Source: Streptomyces sp. NBC_01571
GTDB lineage: Bacteria; Actinomycetota; Actinomycetes; Streptomycetales; Streptomycetaceae
Length of the DNA stretch: 64,000 nucleotides
Assembly: GCF_026339875.1 (NCBI RefSeq)
Contig: NZ_JAPEPZ010000001.1
Span: 8,494,001-8,558,000 of the forward strand
Reading direction: 5' to 3'
A program made the position numbers and the translations under genes. The notes under the pieces were generated by a model. The model was not told the DNA's origin. It ran no database searches and saw only the letters and a list, made by a program, of their open reading frames with translations. Below are positions 19,813-28,552 of this stretch, one piece after another. Position 1 is the first letter of the stretch. Every line of letters begins with the position of its first letter.

Positions 19813-21080
19813 GGACCCCTCTTCCCTGGGGAGAAGCCCAGCCGCCGTGGACGATCGGCAAGGTCAAGCATCTGGGCAGCGTCACTCTCGGCAAGATGCT
19901 CCAGTCAAAAGACACCGGCCAGGACGTCCTTGCTCGGTACATGAGGGCGGCCAACGTCCAGCCTGACGGCGTCCTCGCTTTGGACGACGTGAAGGAAATG
20001 TGGTTCTCGCCCTCTGAACTGGACGACCTCACCCTCCGGCGGGGTGACGTGGTCGTGGTCGAGGGCGGGCAGGGGGGCTTCGGACGTGCCGCATACGTCG
20101 GTGAAGACCTCGACGGCTGGGGGTTCCAGAACTCGATCAACCGCATCCGGTCGAAGCCCGGGAATGATGGGCGATTCCTGGCGTACTACCTGATCGCCCT
20201 GCGCGCCACCGGGTTCGTCCGGAGGTACTGCAACATCGTCTCTATGCCGCACCTGACGGCCGAGAAGCTGGCCGCCATTGCCCTCCCGCTTCCCTCCGGT
20301 CCTGAGCAACGCGCCATCGCTGACCATCTGGATCGGGAGACTGCAGAGATCGACAGGCTCATTGCCGCGCTGGAGCGGTTCATTGGACAGCTGCAGGAAC
20401 GACGTCAAGCTGTCGTGGAGCATGAGCTTGTGGAGGTCGTGCCGGCGGCGTCCGGTACACGGCTGAAGCACCTGGTGCGGTCCGTTCGACAGGGGTGGAG
20501 TCCACAGTGCTTTCCTTGGCCTGCTGACGGAGTCCAGACCTGGGCAGTCCTGAAAGCCGGGGCAGCCAACCGTGGGCTCTTCCGACCGGAAGAAAACAAG
20601 GAACTCCCCAACGACCTGGAGCCGCGTCCGTCGACCGTGGTGCGGCGCGGCGATCTCTTGGTCTCCCGAGCTAACACTCGGGACCTTGTCGGTAGCGCAG
20701 CAGTGGTGTCCGGGGACTACCCGCGGCTCATGCTGAGCGACAAGCTCTACGCTCTCGCCCTCGACGAGTCCAAGGCGTTGCCCCGCTATGTCGCCCACCT
20801 GCTGGCCAGCCGCCGAATCAGGGATTTGATCGAGATGGCCGCGTCTGGTGCGAGCTCCTCGATGCTGAACATCAGCAGGGACGACATCTTGAACCTTCCG
20901 ATGAACGTTCCTGAGCCCGCTGAGCAGCGTCGCATCCTCAATCACCTGGACCGTGAAACAGCGGAGATCGACATCCTGATCGCGAAGACGCAGCGGCACA
21001 TCGAGCTCGCCAAGGAGCGCCGTATCGCGCTCATTACTGCGGCCGTGACCGGCCAGATCGACATCCCCAAGGAGGACTGA
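19809..21080 (+). CDS. hsdS: Type I restriction-modification specificity subunit HsdS
   Basis: A 423-residue protein starting with GTG inside the hsdM stop (GTGA). It has two target-recognition domains separated by the conserved helix IDRLIAALERFIGQLQERR near 177-195. The second copy at the C-terminus (IDILIAKTQRHIELAKERR) ends in the typical AAVTGQIDI. Both recognition domains look full length, so a bipartite target is expected; the target cannot be read from sequence. Confidence 0.92.
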   Translation: MRTPLPWGEAQPPWTIGKVKHLGSVTLGKMLQSKDTGQDVLARYMRAANVQPDGVLALDDVKEMWFSPSELDDLTLRRGDVVVVEGGQGGFGRAAYVGEDLDGWGFQNSINRIRSKPGNDGRFLAYYLIALRATGFVRRYCNIVSMPHLTAEKLAAIALPLPSGPEQRAIADHLDRETAEIDRLIAALERFIGQLQERRQAVVEHELVEVVPAASGTRLKHLVRSVRQGWSPQCFPWPADGVQTWAVLKAGAANRGLFRPEENKELPNDLEPRPSTVVRRGDLLVSRANTRDLVGSAAVVSGDYPRLMLSDKLYALALDESKALPRYVAHLLASRRIRDLIEMAASGASSSMLNISRDDILNLPMNVPEPAEQRRILNHLDRETAEIDILIAKTQRHIELAKERRIALITAAVTGQIDIPKED

Positions 21081-21083
21081 GCC

Positions 21084-24000
21084 GTGGTGGACCTGACCTA
21101 CGAGTCGGAGTTCGAGCAGCGCATCTGCGAATACCTGGCCGCCCAGGGGTGGGAGTACTCCCCGAACGGGGAGGGGTACGACGCTGAACGTGCCCTGTTC
21201 CCGGAGGACGTGTTCGATTGGTTCAAGGGCCTGGATCCGCAGGCGTGGCAGCGCAGCATCGGTTCCGGCCCGCGGGCAGACTCGGCGAAGCACGCTCTAC
21301 TGGACCTGATCGTGCAGCTGCGCTCCACCCCGCTGGACAACAGGGGCGGTGGCCCTGGGGGGACCCTGCAGTTACTGCGCTCGGACGTCCCCGTGGGGCT
21401 GCGCGACGAGCTGAAGATGGTCCAGTGGCGCCCGGCGGACCCGACGAACGCCACCCGCATGGCCGCCTACGACAAGGTGCGCCTGCGGATCATGCGGCAG
21501 GTGCATTACTCGCGACAAAAGCCTCATGACAGCATTGATCTGGTCGCGTTCATCAACGGTATCCCGGTGGCCACATTCGAGCTGAAGACGAACTTCAAGC
21601 AGTCCATCGACGCCGCGGTCAAGCAGTACGCCCAGGACCGCAACCCCAAGGGAGAGCCCCTGCTGGCGTTCGGTACCGGGGCGCTGGTGCACTTCGTGGT
21701 CACCGAGTCCGAGGTCCGCATGACCACCCATCTTGACGGTGAGAACACCTACTTCCTGCCGTTCAACAAGGGCAACAACGGCGGCGCGGGCAACCCGGTG
21801 AACGAGCACGGGCCGGCCACCGCGTACCTGTGGGAGCAGGTCATGGCCCGCAATACGTGGCTGGACATCTTCGGGTCCATGCTGTTCGTGGACGTCAAGA
21901 CCACCACGAACGCGATCACGCGTGAGCGCAAGACCTCGACCAATGTCATATTCCCGCGCTTCCACCAGTGGCAGGCCGTATTGAGGATGGTCGAGCAGGT
22001 CAAGGCTGAGAGCGTGGGGGGACGGTTCCTGATCCAGCACTCAGCAGGATCGGGCAAGACGAACACGATCGGATGGACCGCACACCGCCTGTCGAACCTG
22101 CACGACGACAGTGGTCGCAAGGTCTTCGACACGGTGATAGTGATCACCGACCGCACGGTGCTGGACGACCAGATGCAGCGTGCAGTTCTGCAGATCGAGG
22201 GCAAACCGGATTACGTCTACAACGTCGACAAGAGGGCCCGCACCGACCAGGGCTCCAAGTCACGTGCGTTGCTCAAGGCCCTGCAGGACCGTCGCCGCAT
22301 CGTGGTGGTGACCATCCAGACCTTCCCGGCCGTGCTCAAGCTCCTGTCACAGGACGACTCACTGGCAGGACACCGGTTCGCGGTCATCGCGGACGAGGCG
22401 CACTCCTCGCAGGCCGGCGCCACAGCCAAGAAAGTGCGCCAGGTACTGCGCGCCGGCGGTCAGGAAGTCGACGAAGGCACGGAGGTCGACGCCGAGGACA
22501 CGATCAATGCGTTTGCCGACGCTCCGACCCCGAACGTGTCGTTCTTCGCGTTCACCGCCACCCCGAAGCCCAAGACGATCGAACTGTTCGGGCGCCGCGA
22601 GACGCCCGACGCGAAGCCGTCCGCGTTCGACGTGTACTCGATGAAGCAGGCCATCCAGGAGGGGTTCATCCTGGACGTCCTGCCGCGTTACCAGAACTAC
22701 GGGACGGTTTATCAGATCGCTGAGGCGATCAAGAAGAACGGCGTCAACGTCTCCGCTGCCGACGAAGACAACCTGGTCGAGAAGGCCGAGGCAGCAAAGG
22801 CCCTTAAGAGGTTCGTACGCCTGCACCCGACGAACATCGCCCAGAAGGTTGAGATCATCGTCGAGCACTTCCGCGCCAACGTGGCTGGCATGCTCGGCGG
22901 CCACGCCAAGGCCATGATCGTGACCTCGGAACGCAAGCACGCGCTGCGGTACAAGCTGGCGATCGACAAGTACATCAAGTCCAAGGGGTACGACCTGGGC
23001 ACCTTGGTCGCGTTCTCCGGCAGACTGGACGACCCGGAGTCCGGCATCCACGACGAGGTCTCCGAAGCCAAGATGAACCCCGGAGCTGGCCCGGACCTGG
23101 CTGAGGCGTTCGCCGAGCCGAACTACCGCGTCATGATAGCCGCGGACAAGTTCCAGACCGGGTTCGATCAGCCTCTGCTGTGTGCGATGTACGTCGACAA
23201 GCGCCTGGACAACATCCAGGCGGTGCAGACCCTCTCGCGTCTGAACCGCACCTTCCGATCAGGCAACCTGGTCAAGGACCGGGTGTTCATCCTGGACTTC
23301 GTCAACGAGCCCAAGGACATCAAGGCGGAGTTCGCGAAGTATTACGAAGAAGCCGAGATCGAGACCGAGACGAACCCGAACCAGCTGCACGTGCTGGCGG
23401 TGGGGCTGCGAACCTTCGGTATCTTCGACACGCAGGACGTGGCCCAGTTCGTCCAGGGCGCCCAGGACGGTGACCGCAATGCCATCACTGCAGCGATGAG
23501 TCGGGCGCAGGACCGGTTCGCCCAGGCATGGGACCAGGCCGAGCACGACGAGGACACTCAGGCCGTGGAGCGGCTGGAGCAGTTCCGGAAGAATGTCTCC
23601 TCGTTCGTGCGGCTGTACGACTTCCTGTCTCAGGTGTACGACTACTCTGGCTCCCCGCTGGAGGACCTGTGCGCGTTCTGCCGTGAACTCGCTCAGTGGA
23701 TTAAGGCCGAGCGGACGCACGACGAAATCGACATCTCAAGCGCACGGCTGGTCGCCATCGAGCAGAAGGACAAGGGCGTCACGAACGCCTCGGTCACGGA
23801 GAAGGGCGACAAGCTGACCGGGCCGAGCGCGCTGGGCACGGCCAAGGTGAAGGACCCTGAGATGGTCCCGCTTCTGGAGGTCATCGACACCCTCAACACC
23901 TTGTTCGACGACCTGTCGGAGTCTGCCGTCGCCGGACTGATGGCGCTTGTTATCCAGGCGGCGAAGTCGGATGAGGTGCTGAGGTCGCGGGCGCTGGAGA

Positions 24001-24185
24001 ACAGCCTGGAGAACTTCCTGAAGTCCGAGAAGGTCCGTGACCGGATCCTCGACACCCTGCTTGCCGCCCCCGGGGAGTTGGGGAAGGTAGTGGCTGAGGT
24101 CGTCGGCGATGGCAAGGGCCTGGACAGCATCATCGCGGGCGCCTTCCACGGGGTGCGTCTGGACGCAGGGCAGGAGGACAGCTGA
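21084..24185 (+). CDS. hsdR: Type I restriction endonuclease subunit HsdR
   Basis: A 1033-residue motor-nuclease beginning at GTG three bases after hsdS. The N-terminal nuclease domain has VATFELKTNF near residue 163. The helicase motor has HSAGSGKTNT near 319, IADEAHSSQAG near 435 and FTATPKPKT. Superfamily 2 motif VI lies in QTLSRLNRTFRSG. The length is normal for the family and no interruption is seen. With hsdM and hsdS it forms a complete operon. Confidence 0.93.
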   Translation: MVDLTYESEFEQRICEYLAAQGWEYSPNGEGYDAERALFPEDVFDWFKGLDPQAWQRSIGSGPRADSAKHALLDLIVQLRSTPLDNRGGGPGGTLQLLRSDVPVGLRDELKMVQWRPADPTNATRMAAYDKVRLRIMRQVHYSRQKPHDSIDLVAFINGIPVATFELKTNFKQSIDAAVKQYAQDRNPKGEPLLAFGTGALVHFVVTESEVRMTTHLDGENTYFLPFNKGNNGGAGNPVNEHGPATAYLWEQVMARNTWLDIFGSMLFVDVKTTTNAITRERKTSTNVIFPRFHQWQAVLRMVEQVKAESVGGRFLIQHSAGSGKTNTIGWTAHRLSNLHDDSGRKVFDTVIVITDRTVLDDQMQRAVLQIEGKPDYVYNVDKRARTDQGSKSRALLKALQDRRRIVVVTIQTFPAVLKLLSQDDSLAGHRFAVIADEAHSSQAGATAKKVRQVLRAGGQEVDEGTEVDAEDTINAFADAPTPNVSFFAFTATPKPKTIELFGRRETPDAKPSAFDVYSMKQAIQEGFILDVLPRYQNYGTVYQIAEAIKKNGVNVSAADEDNLVEKAEAAKALKRFVRLHPTNIAQKVEIIVEHFRANVAGMLGGHAKAMIVTSERKHALRYKLAIDKYIKSKGYDLGTLVAFSGRLDDPESGIHDEVSEAKMNPGAGPDLAEAFAEPNYRVMIAADKFQTGFDQPLLCAMYVDKRLDNIQAVQTLSRLNRTFRSGNLVKDRVFILDFVNEPKDIKAEFAKYYEEAEIETETNPNQLHVLAVGLRTFGIFDTQDVAQFVQGAQDGDRNAITAAMSRAQDRFAQAWDQAEHDEDTQAVERLEQFRKNVSSFVRLYDFLSQVYDYSGSPLEDLCAFCRELAQWIKAERTHDEIDISSARLVAIEQKDKGVTNASVTEKGDKLTGPSALGTAKVKDPEMVPLLEVIDTLNTLFDDLSESAVAGLMALVIQAAKSDEVLRSRALENSLENFLKSEKVRDRILDTLLAAPGELGKVVAEVVGDGKGLDSIIAGAFHGVRLDAGQEDS

Positions 24186-24317
24186 TGGAACGGTTGAGGT
24201 GCTCTGCGCCTGGACCGGGCCGACCAGCGAGCCGATCCGCCATGCCCGCTATCGTCTTGAGGGCGCTGCCGGGCCCCAGCCCTAGCTTGAACAGGACGTG
24301 AATCAAGGGGAGGTCAG

Positions 24318-24896
24318 GTGGACGAGGTGCGGCCCAGCGAGCGGATGCGCAACCTCGGTGTCGTTCAGCTAGGCGCCCCTATCCTGAGCGAGCCGGCCCG
24401 GCCATTTGACCTTCCTGCCGAGCGGGACGCCGCCGAACAAGTCGTCGAGAGCCTCTTCGTCTACATGAAACGCATTGTCCACGCACATACCTTCGCCAAA
24501 GGGATGGGCATCGCTGCCCCGCAAGTCGGCATCGGCCGCGCCGCCGCCGTCGTCCAGCCCTCCGAGCGTGGATCTCGTCCTATCGTCCTGCTCAATCCCC
24601 GCGTCACCGACATCGCTGCAAAGAGCGACGAGCAGTACGAAGGCTGTCTGAGCTTCTTCGACGTACGCGGCCTGGTGCCTCGGCCTCTGCGGATCACCGT
24701 CGAGACGACGGCCCTCGACGGGAGCACGGTGACCACGGCCTACGAAAGAGGACTGGCCCGCCTGGTCCAGCACGAGATCGACCACCTTGAGGGGAAGCTG
24801 TACACCGACCGGATGCAGCCCGGAGTCGAGCCGATCTCCGTGGACCAGTACCGGCAAACAGGGCAAGCCTGGGCCTACGATGCGACCGATACCTAG
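24318..24896 (+). CDS. def: Peptide deformylase
   Basis: A 192-residue protein with all three deformylase motifs: GMGIAAPQVG (63-72), EGCLSF near 108 and QHEIDHLEG near 151, which supply the metal-binding Cys and two His plus the catalytic Glu. It removes the formyl group from nascent proteins in the cytosol. The GTG start at 24318 follows AGGGGAGGT. It lies 132 bp downstream of hsdR on the same strand. A deformylase on a mobile element is an extra copy beside the housekeeping gene; one beside a restriction system is unusual. Confidence 0.85.
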   Translation: MDEVRPSERMRNLGVVQLGAPILSEPARPFDLPAERDAAEQVVESLFVYMKRIVHAHTFAKGMGIAAPQVGIGRAAAVVQPSERGSRPIVLLNPRVTDIAAKSDEQYEGCLSFFDVRGLVPRPLRITVETTALDGSTVTTAYERGLARLVQHEIDHLEGKLYTDRMQPGVEPISVDQYRQTGQAWAYDATDT

Positions 24897-24964
24897 GCGA
24901 TCGGCTAGACCGGGCCAGCGAACCGTCCGAGGCGCTCGTCGTACGGCTGCCGGGCGGACAGCTC

Positions 24965-25906
24965 CTAGGTGTCGTCACCGTCCTCGGGGACGTCGACGCT
25001 GATACTCGCGAGGTTCGCCTCTCGGTGCTTCGCACCGAAGCCGTCCTCGGGGATCAGGTACTTGTCCGGTGGGAAGCCCCAGGGCAGGCACCAGGTCATG
25101 GCCTTGCCGCGCATCCCGTTGTCGCGCGTGATGACGGTGATCTGACGCGGTGCGATGGCCTGCTGCAGGTGGGCCGCGCGGGCCACGGCTTCGTCGTCGT
25201 TGTTCGGCAGGCGTCGGTGCCCAAGCTCGTCGCGTAGGACCTGGACCTCGGTGCCGTCGTGCAATTCGAAGCGACCTTCGGTGGACAGCCCCTTGAGGAC
25301 GTCGCCCAGCAGCTCGTAGACCCCGCGCGCCCGTTTCCTGATCTTCTCGCTGCCCTCGGAGTAGGACTTGGTGTCGATCTCTTCCACCACCACGTGCGGG
25401 ATCACCAGCGTCGCCGGGCCCTTCCCGCACACCCGAGACCACGGGATCTTGTCGAAGCGCTGACAGTGCAGCAGGGTGTTTGCGTCCACGACCAGCACAC
25501 GCTGCCGGTAGCTGCGGTACTCCTCCACGATCTGCCGCATTTGGTTCTGCAGTTCCATGAAGTACGTCGCCAGCTCGTCCAACTCCCAGTGCAGCAGCAG
25601 CGCGGTTCGGTAGGGCGTCAGGGGGCTGTGCACGATGTGGCTGTAGTGCTCGCCGCGCAGCCGCGCTGGCACCGCCGGGTCGGCGAAGACATCCGCCAGT
25701 TGCCGGGCGGTCGTCGCGGTCCACTCGGTGTACTGCCGCAGCGTCACCACCAGGTCGGGCCCGGCCAGCTTCGAGGGTTCCACGCCCGCCAGCATCGGCT
25801 GGGCGAAGTTCGGGACGGAGTTGCGGACGTCGTTGAGGCCGCCCTTGACCAGGTCGTCCAGGAACCTGATCGCCTTCTCGCAGGTGACCCCGGGCCGCAG
25901 CAACAT
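24965..25906 (-). CDS. PIN-domain protein
   Basis: A 313-residue protein. The N-terminal 130 residues are helical and unrecognised. From about residue 140 a PIN-type nuclease pattern appears: VVDANTLLH, then VVVEEIDTKS, NNDDEAVARAA and VITRDNGMRGKAM, supplying the acidic cluster of a metal-dependent RNase. ATG at 25906 is preferred to 25963 because GGGAG lies six bases ahead. No small antitoxin gene adjoins it, so a simple VapBC pair is unlikely. It is convergent with the deformylase gene. Confidence 0.7.
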   Translation of the reverse strand: MLLRPGVTCEKAIRFLDDLVKGGLNDVRNSVPNFAQPMLAGVEPSKLAGPDLVVTLRQYTEWTATTARQLADVFADPAVPARLRGEHYSHIVHSPLTPYRTALLLHWELDELATYFMELQNQMRQIVEEYRSYRQRVLVVDANTLLHCQRFDKIPWSRVCGKGPATLVIPHVVVEEIDTKSYSEGSEKIRKRARGVYELLGDVLKGLSTEGRFELHDGTEVQVLRDELGHRRLPNNDDEAVARAAHLQQAIAPRQITVITRDNGMRGKAMTWCLPWGFPPDKYLIPEDGFGAKHREANLASISVDVPEDGDDT

Positions 25907-26019
25907 GGACGACTCCCTTGCTTCTCGGGCTGCCGCACCGTTGCGGGCGACTTCGCCAGCCACATCGTGGCAGCCGATCCCGGCAGACGGCCACCGAGAT
26001 CCGCGAGCCTTGAGAACGA

Positions 26020-26886
26020 TCAGGGCTGAGTTGGTTCGCTGGCCGAGCCTCTAGCCCCTCGCGCACCAAGGCTCTGCAGCGCGACGTCCTCTGCCGGCAT
26101 GGTGTGAGTGCCAGTGAGGTCTTCGACCACGGCGAGGTCGAGTTCGGCGGCACGCTCCCACATGTACATCTGCTGCTCAGGGGTCAGGCCCAGCGCCTCG
26201 TCAGAGGCGATGAGTTGGAGAGCGGCGGCGGCTAGTCCTGGCGCAGCCGCAGTCACGGCCTGGCGCATGGCCTCGTCGGCGGCATCGGCCGCAGGCAGGT
26301 CAGCGGCGTAGCGCGCGGCCATCCCGTGGACCTCGACCGCCCGAGCGCTGATCCGCTCCAGGGCGGCGTTCGCGCAGGCATCACCCTGGTCGGCGCGCAG
26401 CACGGGGTCCACCCGGTGGTGGCCCGCGGTCGCGGCGGCCGGTCGCGGCGGTGCGTGCTCGGGACCGGATTCCTGGGCGGGCTTGGGGAGGGTGGCTGCA
26501 GCGACCCTCGGTGAGCGGCTGCGCAGCTTGTCCACGCGTTGGCGCACCCAGGCGTTGACGCGAGGGCGGGCGGTGGCGAAGCCGCGGGCCGCCGCGTCAT
26601 AAGCGAGGTCCCCCAACCACTGGACCACCTCGCGGGCGAGCAGGTCCGCGAGGTTACGGAGGAACTCGTCGTCGTGGGATCGGTGGTCGTAGCCGTCGTG
26701 GTAGCCGTCGGCGTACCGGTCGGGGGCGTCGAAGAGTTCGGCCTGGCCGATGAGCGAGTTGTCCCGGTCGTCGCGTACGTTGCCGCGCATCCCGTTGGAG
26801 GAGACGCGGGAGTAGTCGAGGTGGGTGCCGGCGGGATACACGGCCTCCACCAGCCTGCGGTTCGGCGGCCGTTCGTTGTCAGACAT
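26020..26886 (-). CDS. Hypothetical protein
   Basis: A 288-residue protein of no recognised family. The ATG at 26886 (MSDNERPPNRR) is preferred to an upstream ATG at 27069 because the intervening translation is low-complexity; the ribosome site is weak. It contains a His/Asp/Tyr-rich stretch (DRYADGYHDGYDHRSHDD), a basic segment and a long helical C-terminal half. It lies 114 bp upstream of the PIN gene on the same strand and may share its transcript. Confidence 0.5.
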   Translation of the reverse strand: MSDNERPPNRRLVEAVYPAGTHLDYSRVSSNGMRGNVRDDRDNSLIGQAELFDAPDRYADGYHDGYDHRSHDDEFLRNLADLLAREVVQWLGDLAYDAAARGFATARPRVNAWVRQRVDKLRSRSPRVAAATLPKPAQESGPEHAPPRPAAATAGHHRVDPVLRADQGDACANAALERISARAVEVHGMAARYAADLPAADAADEAMRQAVTAAAPGLAAAALQLIASDEALGLTPEQQMYMWERAAELDLAVVEDLTGTHTMPAEDVALQSLGARGARGSASEPTQP

Positions 26887-27202
26887 GGAAGCACTGTAGG
26901 AGGCGGCACTGACAGCACGGGGGCGAAGCCACCATCGCGTGAGTGACGCCGAAGGCGCCCTTGGCGGGGAGCCCCGGCTGGACGCGGGGGAGGCGGGCGA
27001 CTCTGCCACCTCAGAACACTGCCGTCTTCCGATCGGGAGCCAGAGCTCGGCAGGCCAGTTCCTCCCCACGGGGCGGGGGCGTGGTCAAACCCCGCAGACC
27101 ATACGGCCATTGACCGAGGCGTGTGACCGCCTGGCCCACCGGCCCTGCGAGTCAGGGGACGGGGCGGTTACTGAGGTTGAACTCGGGATGTCGTGCTGCT
27201 GA

Positions 27203-27820
27203 TCAGGCGGGTCGGATGGTCAGGCCGGTCTCGGTGAGGCAGCCGTCTATGAGGTGGCTGCGGTACTGGATGTGCCGTAGGCCGCGCCGGACGGTCTGGA
27301 CGAGGTGTTCCGGGGTGCTGAAAGCGACGTTCGAGAGCCAGCCACGTCGCAGGAGGGACCAGATGCCTTCGACGGGGTTGAGGTCGGGTGCGTAGGGCGG
27401 CAGGTAGTGGATGGTCAGCCAGTCGCGGGTTTCGGCGAACTCCCGGAGCCCTGCGGCTTTGTGGACGTTGAGGTTGTCCCAGATGAGGACGATGGGGCCG
27501 TCGAGTTGTTGGTGGGCGGCGATCAGCAGGTCCCGGTAGTCGCGCCAGGAGAAGCTCTTGCGCCCGTCACGGTTGCCGTCGTCGCGGCGGGGCCGGTAGA
27601 TCAGCCTCGATCGGTGGCCGGGTTTGTAGCAGGTCAGCGCGGCTATGGATATGCGTCTGCGGGAACGGCCGCGGACCCGGACCACCGGGGTCCGGCCGCG
27701 TGGCGCCCATGTCTTTGCGTGCGGCGGTGTCATGGAGAAGCCGGCTTCGTCCTCGAAGACCAGCCAGGCTCCACGGGCCGCCGCTAACCTTCCGCGCGGG
27801 GCCACACCTCCTTGACCCAC
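27203..27820 (-). CDS. IS630 transposase, catalytic frame
   Basis: A 205-residue frame carrying the DDE domain: FEDEAGF, WDNLNVHK and NPVEGIWS supply the acidic triad. It lacks the DNA-binding half, which is in the overlapping upstream frame, and needs a -1 (or +2) shift to be fused. Both frames are otherwise intact, so the element may be active if frameshifting is programmed; if not, this is a single-base mutation. Confidence 0.8.
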   Translation of the reverse strand: MGQGGVAPRGRLAAARGAWLVFEDEAGFSMTPPHAKTWAPRGRTPVVRVRGRSRRRISIAALTCYKPGHRSRLIYRPRRDDGNRDGRKSFSWRDYRDLLIAAHQQLDGPIVLIWDNLNVHKAAGLREFAETRDWLTIHYLPPYAPDLNPVEGIWSLLRRGWLSNVAFSTPEHLVQTVRRGLRHIQYRSHLIDGCLTETGLTIRPA

Positions 27821-28269
27821 CCCGCGACCGCATCATCGTCCCGCTCCATGGCACGACGGGCCGGGACCTGGCAGGACCAGCCGTTACGCACCAACAGCTT
27901 CCGCACACCCTGGATCGTGTACGTCAGATGGAAGCGCCGGCCGATCACCGTCTTGACCCGGCTCAGTGTCCAGCGCTGGTCCTCCCAGCCATGCGCGGCC
28001 GGCCCCTTGGCCAGCTCCGCCTCAAGCTGAGCAAACTGCCGATCGCTCAGCCTTGGCAGAGACGCCGGCCCCTGCGACCGCAGGGATCGCGGGCCGCCTT
28101 CGGCCCACGCGTGACGCCATCGCTGGACCGAACGGACACTGACCCGAAGATCTCTGGCGATCGCGGTACTGCCCTCGCCCTGGGCGAACCGCTCGGCCGT
28201 CTTGAGCCGTAACTCTTCGCGGAACTGCTGCCGTTCGGCGGTCAGCCCGCCCCCTTGTGGATACCGCAT
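27784..28269 (-). CDS. IS630 transposase, N-terminal frame
   Basis: A 161-residue frame with a helix-turn-helix (GSTAIARDLRVSVRSVQRW) and a second winged-helix region (WTLSRVKTVIGRRFHLTYT) that bind the IS ends. It ends 36 bp inside the downstream frame. IS630 transposases are often made by ribosomal frameshifting between two such frames; the overlap contains a GGCCCCGCGCGG stretch where a shift to the other frame would rejoin the protein. Confidence 0.8.
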   Translation of the reverse strand: MRYPQGGGLTAERQQFREELRLKTAERFAQGEGSTAIARDLRVSVRSVQRWRHAWAEGGPRSLRSQGPASLPRLSDRQFAQLEAELAKGPAAHGWEDQRWTLSRVKTVIGRRFHLTYTIQGVRKLLVRNGWSCQVPARRAMERDDDAVAGWVKEVWPRAEG

Positions 28270-28552
28270 ACCTTCGGTGATACCGCAGCCACCGGCCAGC
28301 CGTCATCCCCTACGACACCACGCGTTCAACCTCAGTAGGCGGCCGTTCAACTCGTCCTGGCCCCAGTCGAGTCGAGCAGGCCAGCCAACTACCGCAACTC
28401 AACGTGTCGAAGTTCACGCTCTGTTACCGGCCGGTTCGGCTGCACCTCCTGGGGATTGCGTGCCAAAGTGCGCATGGGCTGCCCTATGTGATGCTTGGTG
28501 CAGTCGACTCTTTTGCGTAAATGGCTGGCCTGAAGTCGACGGGGACGTGTTG

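Larger units (their letters stand above)
27169..28337. mobile_element. IS630-family insertion sequence with TA target duplication
   Basis: The element spans 27171-28335 (1165 bp). Its ends read CTGAGGTTGAAC inward on both sides, with further conserved blocks (CG, then TGTCGT), and it is flanked by TA at 27169-27170 and 28336-28337, the IS630/Tc1 target. It carries a two-frame transposase. No interrupted gene is obvious on either side. Confidence 0.9.
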
